A stretch of DNA of 64,000 nucleotides from Chloropicon primus. Its lineage: Eukaryota; Chlorophyta; Chloropicophyceae; Chloropicales; Chloropicaceae. Below, one piece after another: positions 31,051-40,846 of this stretch. Numbering within the stretch: the first letter of the stretch is position 1; every line of letters begins with the position of its first letter. The stretch lies in contig CP060765.1 in the NCBI GenBank assembly GCA_023205875.1, positions 62,001 through 126,000 on the forward strand, in the 5' to 3' direction. The translations under genes and the position numbers were made by a program. Under the pieces are notes generated by a model. It saw nothing but the letters and a program-made list of their open reading frames with translations. It had not been told where the DNA came from and did not search any database.

Positions 31051-31465
31051 GGTGATGGTCTGCGCCTTTCTGTTTCCTCATTGGCCGAGGCTCTCTCGTT
31101 ATCCTCAATCTCACACTCGAAATGCGACATCCGAGGATAAGATGAAAACACTACAAGAGGGGAGGGTGAGTTGGTTTACACTGATGTATGCAACCTTCGG
31201 ATCAGATTTTCAAGATGTGGGGCTGGGAAGTCACGAGGCGTCCAGGAGGGCGAAGGAGGCTGGAAGGTGAGTGTTTGGACGAGGCGTGACAACGGAGGGG
31301 GATCGGGATGGACTGTACCGACCTACCAATCGATGATTCGTCTCGATCTCTCGCGAATGAGCCGTCGCTCGTCGTTTTTGGCGAGATTTTGAGTGGACTG
31401 CGTTGCTGATGTTTGTTGTTGTGTCGTGTCCTCGTGAGCAAGCGCAGAGAGACCAGAGGGGAGGG
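30496..31465. other. Divergent promoter between CHLM and PGRL1
   Basis: 970 bp of mixed low complexity (GAA, GAT, CAA and CGT microsatellites). At 31215-31266 a short ATG-started stretch ends at GTGAGT and could be a 5' exon of PGRL1, joining in frame at 31443 after GAGCAAG. The implied 176-nt intron contains a palindromic element (31350-31375). Otherwise nothing seen. Confidence 0.5.
31350..31375 (+). promoter_or_regulatory. Dispersed leader element upstream of PGRL1
   Basis: CTCGCG, 14 nt (AATGAGCCGTCGCT), CGTCGT. The core is identical in style to other copies and the arms are altered. It is preceded by TCGTCTCGAT and lies inside a possible first intron (31267-31442). Confidence 0.55.
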
Positions 31466-32479
31466 ATGAAGCAAGCGGTGAGGCACCAGCACCAGGTGGC
31501 GTCCACGTCGTGCCAGGCGCACCATGGAGTGGCGAAGGCGAGGAGGGGGCAAACCAGCCGCCTGAGGGCCTCCGTCTCGGCGTCGAGGAGGCCAGGAGTC
31601 GAGGGGGGTGCCGTGCTTTGCAGGGCGACGGAGGAGCCGAAGAGCGAGGACGTGTCCTTGGACGAGAACATGTCCTTCGACGAGAACATTAATCCGTTCT
31701 GCTCGTTGGACGACACGGGGAAGCCGGTGAAGAAGAAGAAGACTCTGGGAGAGATGGAACAGGAGTACCTGGACGCCTTGAGGCAGTTCTACTTGAGCGA
31801 CAACCCGAGCCTGAGCGACGAGGAGTTCGACGTGCTCAAGGACGAGCTTCTTTGGGAGGGTTCGACCGTGGTGACGATGACCAAGGAGGAGCAGATGTTC
31901 CTGGAGGCGACCAAGGCGTACTCCATGGGCAAGCCCGTCCTGAGCGACGAGGAGTTCAACGAGCTCAAGCTCAAGCTCAAGACGCAGGGTTCGACGCTCG
32001 CGATTGGGGGGCCGAGGTGCAGCATCAGATCCCGCAGGGTGTACTCGGACATGGGGGTGGACTACTTCAGATTGACCCTCCTGAACATCCCGGGCGTTGG
32101 CATCTCCCTGAGCCTTCTGTTCGTCCTCGACTTCCTCACCGGGTTCAGCATATCCAAGTTCGTGGAGCTCCCGGAGCCCCTCGGGTTCATCGCCGTGTGG
32201 GTCGTCGTCCTCCCCATCCTGTATGTGCTTAGCGACTCCCTGACCAAGGTGGTGCTGAAGGACACCCTGATCCTGAACGGGCAGTGCACCAACTGCGGAG
32301 AGAACCAGGTCTTGTTCTTCGGCAAGGTGCTCGGAATCGACGGGAACGACCCGGTGGCGGACGTCCAGTGCGAGGTTTGCAAGTGCAAGATGACCGCCGA
32401 TAGCGTCAAGAGGGAGCTCATCCAGAAGGAGCTGCCAAAGAAGAAGAAGCCGAAGAAGAAGAAGGCGGTCAAGGCGTGA
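31466..32479 (+). CDS. PGRL1: PGRL1, cyclic electron flow ferredoxin-plastoquinone reductase component
   Basis: 337 aa from the ATG at 31466. An in-frame upstream exon (31215-31266) could extend it. The first 65 residues are a Ser/Arg-rich transit peptide ending near VLCRATEE. Family marks include the twin repeats LRQFYLSDNPSLSDEEFDVLKDELLWEGS and FLEATKAYSMGKPVLSDEEFNELKLKLKTQGS. Two thylakoid membrane helices follow (LLNIPGVGISLSLLFVLDFL and FIAVWVVVLPILYVLS). A C-terminal Cys motif (CTNCGEN, then CEVCKCKM) holds the redox and iron-ligand cysteines known in PGRL1. It works with PGR5 in antimycin-sensitive cyclic electron flow around photosystem I. The Lys-rich tail is unusual but plausible. 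Confidence 0.95.
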   Translation: MKQAVRHQHQVASTSCQAHHGVAKARRGQTSRLRASVSASRRPGVEGGAVLCRATEEPKSEDVSLDENMSFDENINPFCSLDDTGKPVKKKKTLGEMEQEYLDALRQFYLSDNPSLSDEEFDVLKDELLWEGSTVVTMTKEEQMFLEATKAYSMGKPVLSDEEFNELKLKLKTQGSTLAIGGPRCSIRSRRVYSDMGVDYFRLTLLNIPGVGISLSLLFVLDFLTGFSISKFVELPEPLGFIAVWVVVLPILYVLSDSLTKVVLKDTLILNGQCTNCGENQVLFFGKVLGIDGNDPVADVQCEVCKCKMTADSVKRELIQKELPKKKKPKKKKAVKA

Positions 32480-32598
32480 AAAGCTTCTCCAGTTCTTCCG
32501 CATTGGAAACTGATCGGGGAAAAAGAAGAAAAAAAAGCGATAAGTATATAAATAGCAAATAGACGGTCCTCCTTGTGTGCTCTCTCGGGAAGACCGCT

Positions 32599-33474
32599 TC
32601 AAGAGGTCTCCCTCTTCATCAGTTCGCTCGCGAGGGACGCCGCGCCCGTCTGCCAGGGGAACTTGAGCTGGGTCAAGGGGAGCTGACGCCTCAGCTTCTT
32701 GAACGTCGTCTCCGCAAAGTCGCTCAGAGACTCTTGCAGGTCCTCCTGGTACTTGAGCTCCTCCAAAGCGATGGACTTGACGACCTCCTTGGCGAGCTCG
32801 TCCTTGCCGCACCTCTGGTCGTTGACGACAAACTCCCTGTTTGACCTGAACTGCACGTTGCCGTTCTCGTAATAGTGCGTGGCCACGTCGCACTTTCCCT
32901 TGAGGCAGAAGGACGACTGGTCCTTCGCGGGGGTCAGGATCCACTCGCTCGTCCATCGCCCGCTCCAGTACCCGCGGGGCTTGTACACGGTGCTGCTGAT
33001 GCAGACCGCGTACTCCTTCCCCCCGCCCCCAACCGAACTGTACACGGCACACGCCCCGAAAGGATAGTTCTCTTTCATGTAAGACTCTTCCAGGCACTTC
33101 TCCAGGGCCTTTCTCGTCTCCTCCGTCGCCTCGTCCCCCTCCAGCCTCTTGCCCTCCTCCCTCGCATCATCCGTCACCTCCCCCTCCTGCTTCAAGTGGT
33201 CGTACCTCACGCATTGCTTGGTCGAGGGATCGTAGTACACACCCGAGTCACTCGTCACTTCGCCGTGCCGTGAGAGCACGAGACTTCTCTCCTCGCCGCC
33301 AAACTTGTACGATGCGAGGGTCATGTTCCTCATGTCATACTGGCGGAGCGTCGCCTTCGCAACCTCCTCCACTTTGGCGTCATCCCCCACGAGGACTTTG
33401 ACATCCTTGAGAACCTCCTTGGTTTGTCCAGGAGGAGCATCCTTCAGCAACTCCTCGATCACCTTCGTCGACAT
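32599..33474 (-). CDS. F-actin-capping protein alpha subunit
   Basis: 291 aa, single exon, family-typical length. Signature blocks are YWSGRWTSEWILTP and ATHYYENGNVQFRSNRE in the middle, and TFKKLRRQLPLTQLKFPWQT near the C-terminus, which is the actin-binding tentacle. The alpha/beta heterodimer caps barbed ends of actin filaments. The beta subunit is not in this window. Upstream sequence is shared with NOB1, transcribed away from it. Confidence 0.95.
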   Translation of the reverse strand: MSTKVIEELLKDAPPGQTKEVLKDVKVLVGDDAKVEEVAKATLRQYDMRNMTLASYKFGGEERSLVLSRHGEVTSDSGVYYDPSTKQCVRYDHLKQEGEVTDDAREEGKRLEGDEATEETRKALEKCLEESYMKENYPFGACAVYSSVGGGGKEYAVCISSTVYKPRGYWSGRWTSEWILTPAKDQSSFCLKGKCDVATHYYENGNVQFRSNREFVVNDQRCGKDELAKEVVKSIALEELKYQEDLQESLSDFAETTFKKLRRQLPLTQLKFPWQTGAASLASELMKRETS

Positions 33475-33847
33475 CTTTCCCGATCAAGTGACACACCAAT
33501 CAAAAGCTCGTGAGAAGACGCTTCTGATGACCTCGCCAGCTTTCGCCCTCTCCCCCGTTCACGGACCTAAACTTCCCGTCGATTGCGATCGACTCCTTGG
33601 ACTCCTTCACCCCTCCCCTCAAGGCTTGCGCTGCCGAGTGTCGGCGGAGAGAGAAGCGCATTGGACCGAGGGGAGAGGCGGTCGAGTCGCGAGGCGTGAC
33701 AGTCGAGAGGCGACGAAGAGTAAGAAGGAGAACAATTCATCGGAAGCGTCTTCTCGCGAGGCTTCCATCGACTCCTCACTCGAAGGGAACGACTCAGAGT
33801 TGAGGAAGCTAGAGGGGAGGGAGTGTGCTGGGCATAGGGCTAGGGCG
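33475..33847. other. Divergent promoter, capping protein and NOB1
   Basis: 373 bp with a palindromic-element variant at 33761-33786 (GCTTCC, 14 nt, CGAAGG) 62 bp before NOB1, preceded by GGAAGCGTC. A CTCGTGAGAAG near 33507 could be a donor. No gene seen. Confidence 0.5.
33761..33786 (+). promoter_or_regulatory. Dispersed leader element (variant) upstream of NOB1
   Basis: GCTTCC, ATCGACTCCTCACT, CGAAGG: the downstream arm and 14-nt spacing are kept, the upstream arm is diverged. 62 bp before the start. Confidence 0.4.
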
Positions 33848-35416
33848 ATGGCGATGGCGTTGGCAGGAGCAGCAGTGAGGGGGGTGGACCTCGATGCGGA
33901 GAGCGTGGAGGTCGTCGTGGTCGATGCAAATGCGGTGATCCACAGCGCGGGCGACTTGGCCAGCATGCTTCCGGCGAAGCTGCGTCAGAAGGCCTTGGAA
34001 GGAAAGCTGAGGCTGATGACGCTGCCTCAGGTGGTGGAGGAGGTGAGGGACAAGAAGTCAAGGGATGCGCTGACGTCGAACTCGGTGCTGGATTTGGTCC
34101 TGAAGGAGCCTACGGAGGAGGCGCAGGAAGCCGTGAGAAGTTTTGCGAGGAAAACGGGTGACGTCCACGTTCTTTCCGGGGTCGATATGTCTCTCATCGC
34201 CCTGGCGTACGACATGGAACGCGAGCTGGTCAAGTCTGTGAGCCACCTGCGTACGTCTCCCCTGTCCTCGATGAACGTGGAGAACACCTCGAGCAGGAAG
34301 AACGCAAAGTATCAGATTGTGATGCCGGGGTGGGATCCGAATGCCAACCACGACGAGGAGTGGGGCTCGAAGCAGGAGGAGGACGCCGGCGAGGCCTCGG
34401 CGGCGCAGAAGAGCAGGATCGTGTACAGCCAGGTGGAGTTTGGCGCCGACGAGGAGGTTCAAGTGTCCGCAGCGCAGGCGCCACTCCAAGTGCGTGAGGC
34501 CGGCCAGGTGGGCTCCCAGAGCAGAGCCAGTGCCGCACTCGGTCCCTCCCCCAGCGGGAGCGAGAAGAGGGAGGAGGAGGCCATCCCGGCCGGTGCCCTG
34601 GAAGGTGTGACGACCAGCGAGGGACCCGAGGAGGAGGACGGTGGGGGCTGGGAGACGGCGAGGAAGAGCAAGAATGCGCAGAGGAAGCAGAAGAGAAAGT
34701 TCTTCAGGAAGCAGAGAATGCAGGACGAGGAGCGGATGGAAGTAGCAACGACGACTGTGGCCCCTGCGCAAGACGCCGCCGCAAAGATTTCCGTGGCAGC
34801 AACAACGGCGACTGCGATTGAGACGGACGACGGCGGTGAGGTGGAGGGGGCCTCGGAGGTGAAGAGCCCCGTGGTGAGCCTCACGGGCGACTTTGCGATG
34901 CAGAACGTGCTGCTCCAGATGGGACTACAGGTTGCTGGGCCCAAGGACGGCATGCTGATCAGGGAGGCGAAGAAGTTCGGACTGAGGTGCCACGCCTGCG
35001 GATACAGCACGGACAACCCCCAGAGTCTCTCGAACGACATCTTCTGCCCAAAGTGCGGGAACATGAACACCCTGGAAAGGTGCCAGATTGTGGTCGACAG
35101 CTTGGGCCAAGTCACTTTTGTGCAGATGGGACGAAAGAAGCAGATGCTCCGAGGAACGCAGTACTCGTTGCCTCAGCCCCAGACGGGCAGGAACGCGAAG
35201 AACCCGATCCTGAGGGAGGACAACCTCAAGATACCCAAGGGCAAGGCCAAGCCGAGGGTCGACGGCTTCACCGAGGCGACTTGGCACCACAGCCTGGAGG
35301 GCATGACGACGGGAAGGCTTGACGACAGGCAGGCAAACTACCTCGAGCAGGTGAAGCAGAGCACAAAGAAAAACCCGAATGCCAGGAAGCTCACCAGGAC
35401 AAACAGAAGAAGGTGA
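33848..35416 (+). CDS. NOB1: NOB1, 20S pre-rRNA site-D endonuclease
   Basis: 522 aa, single exon. The N-terminal PIN nuclease domain begins VEVVVVDANAVIHSAGDL (first catalytic Asp) and continues through LPQVVEEVRDKKSR and VLSGVDMSLIALAYDME. A long acidic, Ala-rich middle follows, typical of NOB1. The C-terminal zinc ribbon is CHACGYS, then FCPKCGN, preceded by DGMLIREAKKFGLRC and followed by the basic family tail (PILREDNLKIPKGK). NOB1 makes the final cut producing the 18S 3' end in cytoplasmic pre-40S particles. It joins NAF1, the MRP RNA and the snoRNAs as ribosome-biogenesis genes in this window. The ATG at 33848 gives a normal N-terminus; the frame is open further up but lacks family sequence. 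Confidence 0.95.
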   Translation: MAMALAGAAVRGVDLDAESVEVVVVDANAVIHSAGDLASMLPAKLRQKALEGKLRLMTLPQVVEEVRDKKSRDALTSNSVLDLVLKEPTEEAQEAVRSFARKTGDVHVLSGVDMSLIALAYDMERELVKSVSHLRTSPLSSMNVENTSSRKNAKYQIVMPGWDPNANHDEEWGSKQEEDAGEASAAQKSRIVYSQVEFGADEEVQVSAAQAPLQVREAGQVGSQSRASAALGPSPSGSEKREEEAIPAGALEGVTTSEGPEEEDGGGWETARKSKNAQRKQKRKFFRKQRMQDEERMEVATTTVAPAQDAAAKISVAATTATAIETDDGGEVEGASEVKSPVVSLTGDFAMQNVLLQMGLQVAGPKDGMLIREAKKFGLRCHACGYSTDNPQSLSNDIFCPKCGNMNTLERCQIVVDSLGQVTFVQMGRKKQMLRGTQYSLPQPQTGRNAKNPILREDNLKIPKGKAKPRVDGFTEATWHHSLEGMTTGRLDDRQANYLEQVKQSTKKNPNARKLTRTNRRR

Positions 35417-35805
35417 TGATGGTGGTGGGGATGACGGTGATGGTGATGAAGCGCACTTCGCTTTTGGTAAGCACGCGCGCGCACCGACACGCTCACCTAT
35501 CATTCAATAAATCATATCTCGCTTTAATAAAACACAAACGCTCGTTAGCAGGCAGAACAAGGACAGATAGAGAGGGAGTAGGGAGAGGGAAAGAGAGATT
35601 AACCTCCATCCGTGCCCACACACACGCACGCGCGCGCACGCACACGCACACACCCGGTCTGGCCTCCCGCCCCGCTCGTCCTCCCATCTTTTGGCCCGTA
35701 ATTCGCTTTCCTTCCCGAATCCCCGCAGTGCACCATACATAAATCGAATGCGACGCGACGGAAAGCCGCGAAGAGGAAAGCGAGAGCGATGGGAGCAGCG
35801 AGGAG
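35417..35805. other. Intergenic region with uORF before CCCH/phosphatase gene
   Basis: 389 bp containing (AC/GC)n repeats. A six-codon uORF (ATG 35789, stop TGA 35807-35809) overlaps the main ATG at 35806 in an ATGA arrangement. Confidence 0.55.
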
Positions 35806-38286
35806 ATGAAGCGGAGTGCCTCTCGGTGTCGAAGCTATGGCCCAGAATCGCCCCGTGGTTCACAAGAACGTCATCGAGACGGCCGCGTCGTCCTCGTCGA
35901 GCAAACGCCGCACCGGTTTGACGATGGACTTGAACAGGAACAACAACAACGCGGAAACGGAAACCAACGTCGGATCGAGGATCGACTCGATGACCAACCC
36001 ACGAGTCGTCGGCTCGAGGGTCGTCTTGAACCAGTAACCGGCCGCTTGGATCGGCAACCGTCTAGCAGTCGTTCGGAATGGTCCGAGCGTCGAGGAGGGA
36101 TCCATCGTCGAGGAGGGATCCATCGTCGAGGAGGGATCCATCGTCGACTCGATCAGCAGTCGGGACCCGTGCGACGTGGCGGTAGACAACTTGAAGAACA
36201 GCTCAGAGATGGTGATCTCGATGAAGTGTATCCGTATCCGAGGAATCCTTCTGCGATTGTTTGCAGGTATTGGCAGCAGTTTGGAGAGTGCAGGTACAAG
36301 GCGCGATGCTATTTCGATCATCCTCCCTCCGAACAGGGTTCTCGTTCTGCCAGGTGTCAGAGCATGATAGAGGAGTCAAAGAGCAGTGAACTTAAGAGAG
36401 AGAAGGTGAACGGAGCTCCCCCTTCAGCTGCACCTGCACCTGCTCCTGCTCCTGCCCCTGCTCCTGCTCCTGCCCCGGTGAAGAAGAGGGGAATTCCGTC
36501 GAAAGAGGAAGAGAAGGAAGGGGCCAGTGAGCCAAAGCGGGCGAAGGTGAATGCCCCCCTCCCGTCTGCCTCTGGCACCACCTCTGCTCTTGACCCTGTG
36601 TCTATGAAGGAGTTGAACTTCAACCTCTTGCTCAAACTTGCGCCGCGCGTGTTCCGCGATCAGGAGTCGCTTACTTTTAGTGACGCAATAATATCGTTCA
36701 ACGACTGTGCAACGGAGAAGGAGAACCCTCTCGCCAAGTGTGTGAGAGATGCCTTTGAGGGCACCAGGCAAAAAGGTTTGAACATCTCGTCATCAGATGC
36801 CTTTCAAGGAAAGGACTTTGAAAATTCCTGCATGGTGTACCTGCAACTGAGCTCTGGATGTGCTAAGCCATCCGTCATGATCAGATTAGGCGGTATGTTC
36901 CCAAGGGACAACAGCAACTTCAAAAGCCTCGCCAATTTTTGTTCTACAGGCAAAACGGTGCCCGTCATTGATTTTGAGGACAGCTGGGGAGAACCATGCC
37001 GTGCTCAACTCGGTGGAAAGAGATTGTACCTGTGTGCCTTTCCGAATGCAGATTGCTTTTATGGTTGGTTTGCTCACCCCCGGGTGATTGAACACGTGAA
37101 AGAAACGCTTAACAACAGGAGCCTCGCTTATGTTTTTGACCTGGACCAAACTTTGGTTCAGGGGCACACACATCAGTCGATGTGCAAGTACTTGGAGGAG
37201 AAAAAGGAGGAGAAGAGCTCAGAGGGCATGGGCTTGTGCAAGAGGTACCTCGAGACTTGGCGCCCGTGCCTGGACCAATACAGGAAAGGTTTCTGGATCA
37301 GGCACTCCTTCCTGGGTGGTTTGCGGCAGCCTGAGACCCAAATGGTTCAAATGAGCACGGGCAGGAACGCAGAAAGGCAGGTCATTGAGCACAAGTTGCA
37401 AAATGTTGGGAGCGACAGAGACAAAGACAGGGGTCGAATTGCTTTCACTTGCATCGAACCGTGCGATCGATCGACAGCCATGGTGCTGTTCATCCGCCCG
37501 GGATGGGATAGGGTCGCGAGATTCCTGCAGAGGGGAAACGGGCGCAAGAACGCCATGGTTTATGTCAGTACAAAAGGCCAAAAAGAGTATGCCTGGGAGG
37601 TGTGGAGGCTACTGGATAAGAAAGGTGACCTGATACCCAGGAGCGACTTTGGGAGAAAGATAGAGAGCGGGAGCTCCCAGCGAAAGTCTCTGGCATCGGC
37701 TATCTTCGGGGACCCGAACCTCGTGAACCTGAACGAAAGACTTCCATTCGCTATAGCCATCGACGATAGGGTCGACGTGTGGAAGGCTGGAGAGGAAGTT
37801 TACAATATTCGGGACTACACACCGCACTTTCACCTCAAGATGCACAAGGACGTCCTCAAGACGCCTGCGTACGTGAACGATCCCCTGCCCAGCAGCGGGG
37901 ACTCCCGGGCACTCGATCAGTTCACACGCATCATGGAGGTGGCGGAGAGCACAGTCTGGTCCCAAGTAAAGGACCTGGAGGGGAGGGCGAAGAGGCTCAT
38001 GAATGAAAACATGGTCGCGTTCTCGGATTTCCGGGACAGTCTCCCTCACCTTCCCTCCATCATGAAGAAAACCTACAAGGAGGACACCGAATTTCAAGAG
38101 AAGCTCGGGAAGATTATGTCCGACCTGAAACCAGCCTTGTCGTCTCTGAAGCGCTTGGGTCCAAAGAAAACCGCGGCCTTGGAGAGAATAAAAGTCTTCC
38201 TGTCCTCCAAAGGGTGCCACCTGGGTGCGATGGAGGACACAAAAGCCCTCGCTGAGGTCTTTGAGGGGATGCTGAAAGGGATTTAG
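35806..38286 (+). CDS. CCCH zinc-finger / CPL-type RNA Pol II CTD phosphatase-like fusion
   Basis: 826 aa, single exon. The N-terminus is Arg/Gln-rich with a perfect RRGGIH x3 repeat, then one CCCH finger (CRYWQQFGECRYKARCYFDH, C-X8-C-X5-C-X3-H) near residue 155. An Ala-Pro repeat follows. The C-terminal half is an FCP1-like HAD phosphatase. The catalytic motif is YVFDLDQTLVQ (DxDxT), then IRPGWDRVARFL, VYVSTKGQKEYAWEVWRLLD and AIAIDDRVDVW, as in plant CPL1/CPL2. No BRCT or double-stranded-RNA-binding domain is visible. It should dephosphorylate the Pol II CTD or another phosphoprotein, perhaps on RNA via the CCCH finger. That link is inference. Confidence 0.85.
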   Translation: MKRSASRCRSYGPESPRGSQERHRDGRVVLVEQTPHRFDDGLEQEQQQRGNGNQRRIEDRLDDQPTSRRLEGRLEPVTGRLDRQPSSSRSEWSERRGGIHRRGGIHRRGGIHRRLDQQSGPVRRGGRQLEEQLRDGDLDEVYPYPRNPSAIVCRYWQQFGECRYKARCYFDHPPSEQGSRSARCQSMIEESKSSELKREKVNGAPPSAAPAPAPAPAPAPAPAPVKKRGIPSKEEEKEGASEPKRAKVNAPLPSASGTTSALDPVSMKELNFNLLLKLAPRVFRDQESLTFSDAIISFNDCATEKENPLAKCVRDAFEGTRQKGLNISSSDAFQGKDFENSCMVYLQLSSGCAKPSVMIRLGGMFPRDNSNFKSLANFCSTGKTVPVIDFEDSWGEPCRAQLGGKRLYLCAFPNADCFYGWFAHPRVIEHVKETLNNRSLAYVFDLDQTLVQGHTHQSMCKYLEEKKEEKSSEGMGLCKRYLETWRPCLDQYRKGFWIRHSFLGGLRQPETQMVQMSTGRNAERQVIEHKLQNVGSDRDKDRGRIAFTCIEPCDRSTAMVLFIRPGWDRVARFLQRGNGRKNAMVYVSTKGQKEYAWEVWRLLDKKGDLIPRSDFGRKIESGSSQRKSLASAIFGDPNLVNLNERLPFAIAIDDRVDVWKAGEEVYNIRDYTPHFHLKMHKDVLKTPAYVNDPLPSSGDSRALDQFTRIMEVAESTVWSQVKDLEGRAKRLMNENMVAFSDFRDSLPHLPSIMKKTYKEDTEFQEKLGKIMSDLKPALSSLKRLGPKKTAALERIKVFLSSKGCHLGAMEDTKALAEVFEGMLKGI
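36088..36141. repeat. 18-bp tandem repeat x3 inside CDS
   Basis: CGTCGAGGAGGGATCCAT is repeated three times exactly and encodes RRGGIH x3 upstream of the CCCH finger. Perfect identity suggests recent expansion. Confidence 0.9.
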
Positions 38287-38598
38287 TGAAAGGGATTTAG
38301 CCCCCGCAGCTCGGCAACTTGTCATAATACACACTGTAACACAAACACATACATACATGCATGAATAGGAACAGTGCAGAACCGCCTGTCGCGTCCTCGT
38401 CCTCTCGAAGCCAAGCCACCTTCCTCCCACACACCAAGAAAAGGATGATGGGGTGTGAGGTGGAGACAATCACCCATCACAGAACCTTGATGAACCTTTC
38501 ATCTTGCCGCCTGTCCCAACCCACCCTCCATTCCCTCCCATGGCCTTCCGACCACACATCCACCCCCAGCAGCATCTGATCTCCGCGCCAGGGAGGCG
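38287..38598. other. Short intergenic region before MFS gene
   Basis: 312 bp between tandem plus-strand genes. I see no gene or clear element. A TTGATGA/CTGA pair is present but lacks a terminal stem. Confidence 0.5.
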
Positions 38599-40503
38599 AT
38601 GGCGGGGGCCAAGGAGGAGGAGGAGGCCATGGCGACCAAGGGAGGCGCCATGGAAGGTGTTGGATTCCGACAGATGGTTCCCCTTCTCCTCGTCCAGTTC
38701 TCTCAAGCCGTCCAGGTAACGAAGGCCTCTTCTGTCGCTCAACCGAAGGCGGCTTCTCCATTCCGCTTTGTGCCAGCATGGTCTGCAAGTTTTATCTGAC
38801 AAGCCATACTCTTCTTTTCTCTTGCGTCGACATCGGCATCGGCATAACGACGGCAGGTGATGATGCTCTTCCCACTGCTTGTGTTCATGGTGGAGTTCTA
38901 CGGCGTAGCGGGGGACGATCCCAAGCTCCTTGGAACGTACACAGGCGTCCTGGCATCCATGTTCCCTCTGTCCATGTTCATCACGTCGTTTTTCTGGGGA
39001 TGGTTGAGCGATAGGATAGGGAGGAAGCCGGTGACACTCATAGGAGGACTCAGCATCGGTATTGGATCTGTGCTGTTGGGTTTCACGACGGACTATTACA
39101 TGGCACTGACGATACGAATAGTGACGGGACTCTTTAACAACATCACCAGCATGCTCAAGTGTATGATATCAGAGATGTCCGGGAAGCATTTGGCCAAGGG
39201 GATGGCGTACTTCAGTGTAGCTTGGACGACAGGGACTCTGATTGGACCTTCACTGGCTGGCATTCTCGCCATGCCGTGCCAGCAGTACGGCCATAGGTTT
39301 CCGACCTGCGAGCACGAGGATGCCTTCCTGAACCGGTTCCCCTTCTTCCTGTCCTTCTTCTTCTTCGGGGTGTTCACCCTCTGCTCAGCGATCTATGCTG
39401 CTCTGGTGGTACCTGAGACTCTGAAGAACAAGAAGCCACTGGGACTGAACAAGGGCTTGAGGAGGGTGCTCACGTTCAGATCAAGCGCGGGCGCGCTTCG
39501 CGGTGCCGATGGCAGCAGCCCGAAGCGAACGTACGAGGACGTCAAGTACGAGCACCTTGAGGATCCAAAGGGGAAGGAGGGGTTGGAGCTGACTGAGGTG
39601 ATGAGCGGGAACGGGAACGGGAACGGGATGGACAACGGGCACCGTTACGAAGAGGGACGGGAGGTTTCAGATGAGGATGAGGACCAAGGGCTGTTGTCTT
39701 CTTCCGCAAAATCGGCAGGTGCGAACGAGGAAAGTTGGTTCAGGAACAGGGATGTCCAGCTTGCGTGCTTCCTTTACGGAATGGTTGCTTTGTTCTACGT
39801 CGCGTTCGAGGAGCTCTTTCCCCTTTTTGGATCTGCGAGGGTCGAGAACGGAGGCCTCTCCCTGGCCAGCAAAGATGTCGGAATTTTCATGAGCATCGGC
39901 GGAGGTGAGTGGAGTCGTCCCTTGCGCGCGTGCACTTGTCCACCTTGATTCTTCTTCTGACTTCATCGCTTGCTTTGCCCAGGGTTCACGATACCGTATT
40001 CTCTTTTGCTCTTTCCCCGGCTGGTCAAGGCGAAGGGAACGCTCTGGCTGGTCAAGTTTGGATCCATCACTTGCATGGTTTTGGCGGTGTTCACGCCCTT
40101 TATGAGGCTGCTGGCAACCCAGGTGGACCACCCCGATGAGGACAACCAGATCAACAGGAGCGGTCTTGGCGATATGAGCCCCCTTCTCTGGGTCGTGATG
40201 ACTGTTCACGCCATCCTCATCCACGTCACGGGTACAAACTGTTTTGCCTCCATTATCATAGTCGTGAATATGGCGTCCCCAAAGGCCCACTTTGGCGCGG
40301 TGAATTCGTATGGCCAGGCACTCGCCTCCCTCATGCGAGTGATCGGTCCGGGATCCGTTGGTCTTCTGTGGACACTGTGCGGCAGGATAAAGGGGAGCAC
40401 CATGCTCCAAGTCAGCTTGCCTTTTGTTTTCTGTGGCCTCACTGCTCTCGCTATGTTTGTTCTCGCCCTGGTGGCGCCAAAGCATCTGGACTCAAGGACT
40501 TAG
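38599..40503 (+). CDS. MFS transporter, ZIFL / tetracycline-efflux-like (DHA1)
   Basis: 561 aa from three exons (38599-38715, 38857-39904, 39983-40503). Donors GTAACG and GTGAGT, acceptors CGGCAG and GCCCAG, phases consistent. Twelve membrane helices. Motif A is GWLSDRIGRKPVTL, and the family segment FNNITSMLKCMISEMSGKHLAKGMAYFS with GTLIGPSLAG matches zinc-induced-facilitator-like and DHA1 drug:H+ antiporters. Plant ZIFLs move Zn or K and organic acids across vacuolar and plasma membranes; the substrate here is unknown. A long charged loop (about residues 200-310), rich in Gly-Asn repeats, joins the two halves. Confidence 0.85.
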
Positions 40504-40846
40504 CGGCCCAGCTTTGTTTGTAATGTAACTCTTCTGTTTGATACCGCTCACCTGTGCCATGAAACCACCCCGTGGGCTCCAACGCATCTGATCCAGCTGG
40601 ACTGGATGCATTGCTCTTGCTGGCTGACTCCTCAGGCCACCAAGAGAGAGAGAGAGAGAAGAGAGAGAGAACCAAGGATGATGGAAAAGACTGATTGCGT
40701 GGCTCCCTCCCACCACCACCATCCCCACCATCCTCACCATCCTCTTCTTTCTGTCTCTCCCTGGTTGGCTCTGATCCAGCTGGACTGGATGGCATTGCTG
40801 ACTCCTCGAGCGAGGAGCTTCATCAAAGGCCGAGTGAGGGGGGGAG
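40504..40846. other. Intergenic region with duplicated leader segment
   Basis: 343 bp. Two copies of a segment containing TCTGATCCAGCTGGACTGG and ending ATTGCT...ACTCCTC lie at about 40587-40635 and 40769-40808, with (GA)n and (CCA)n between them. Confidence 0.6.

Noticed and set aside
38487-38580. TTGATGA and CTGA about 90 bp apart
   Set aside because: Box C lacks the purine, and flanks do not pair.
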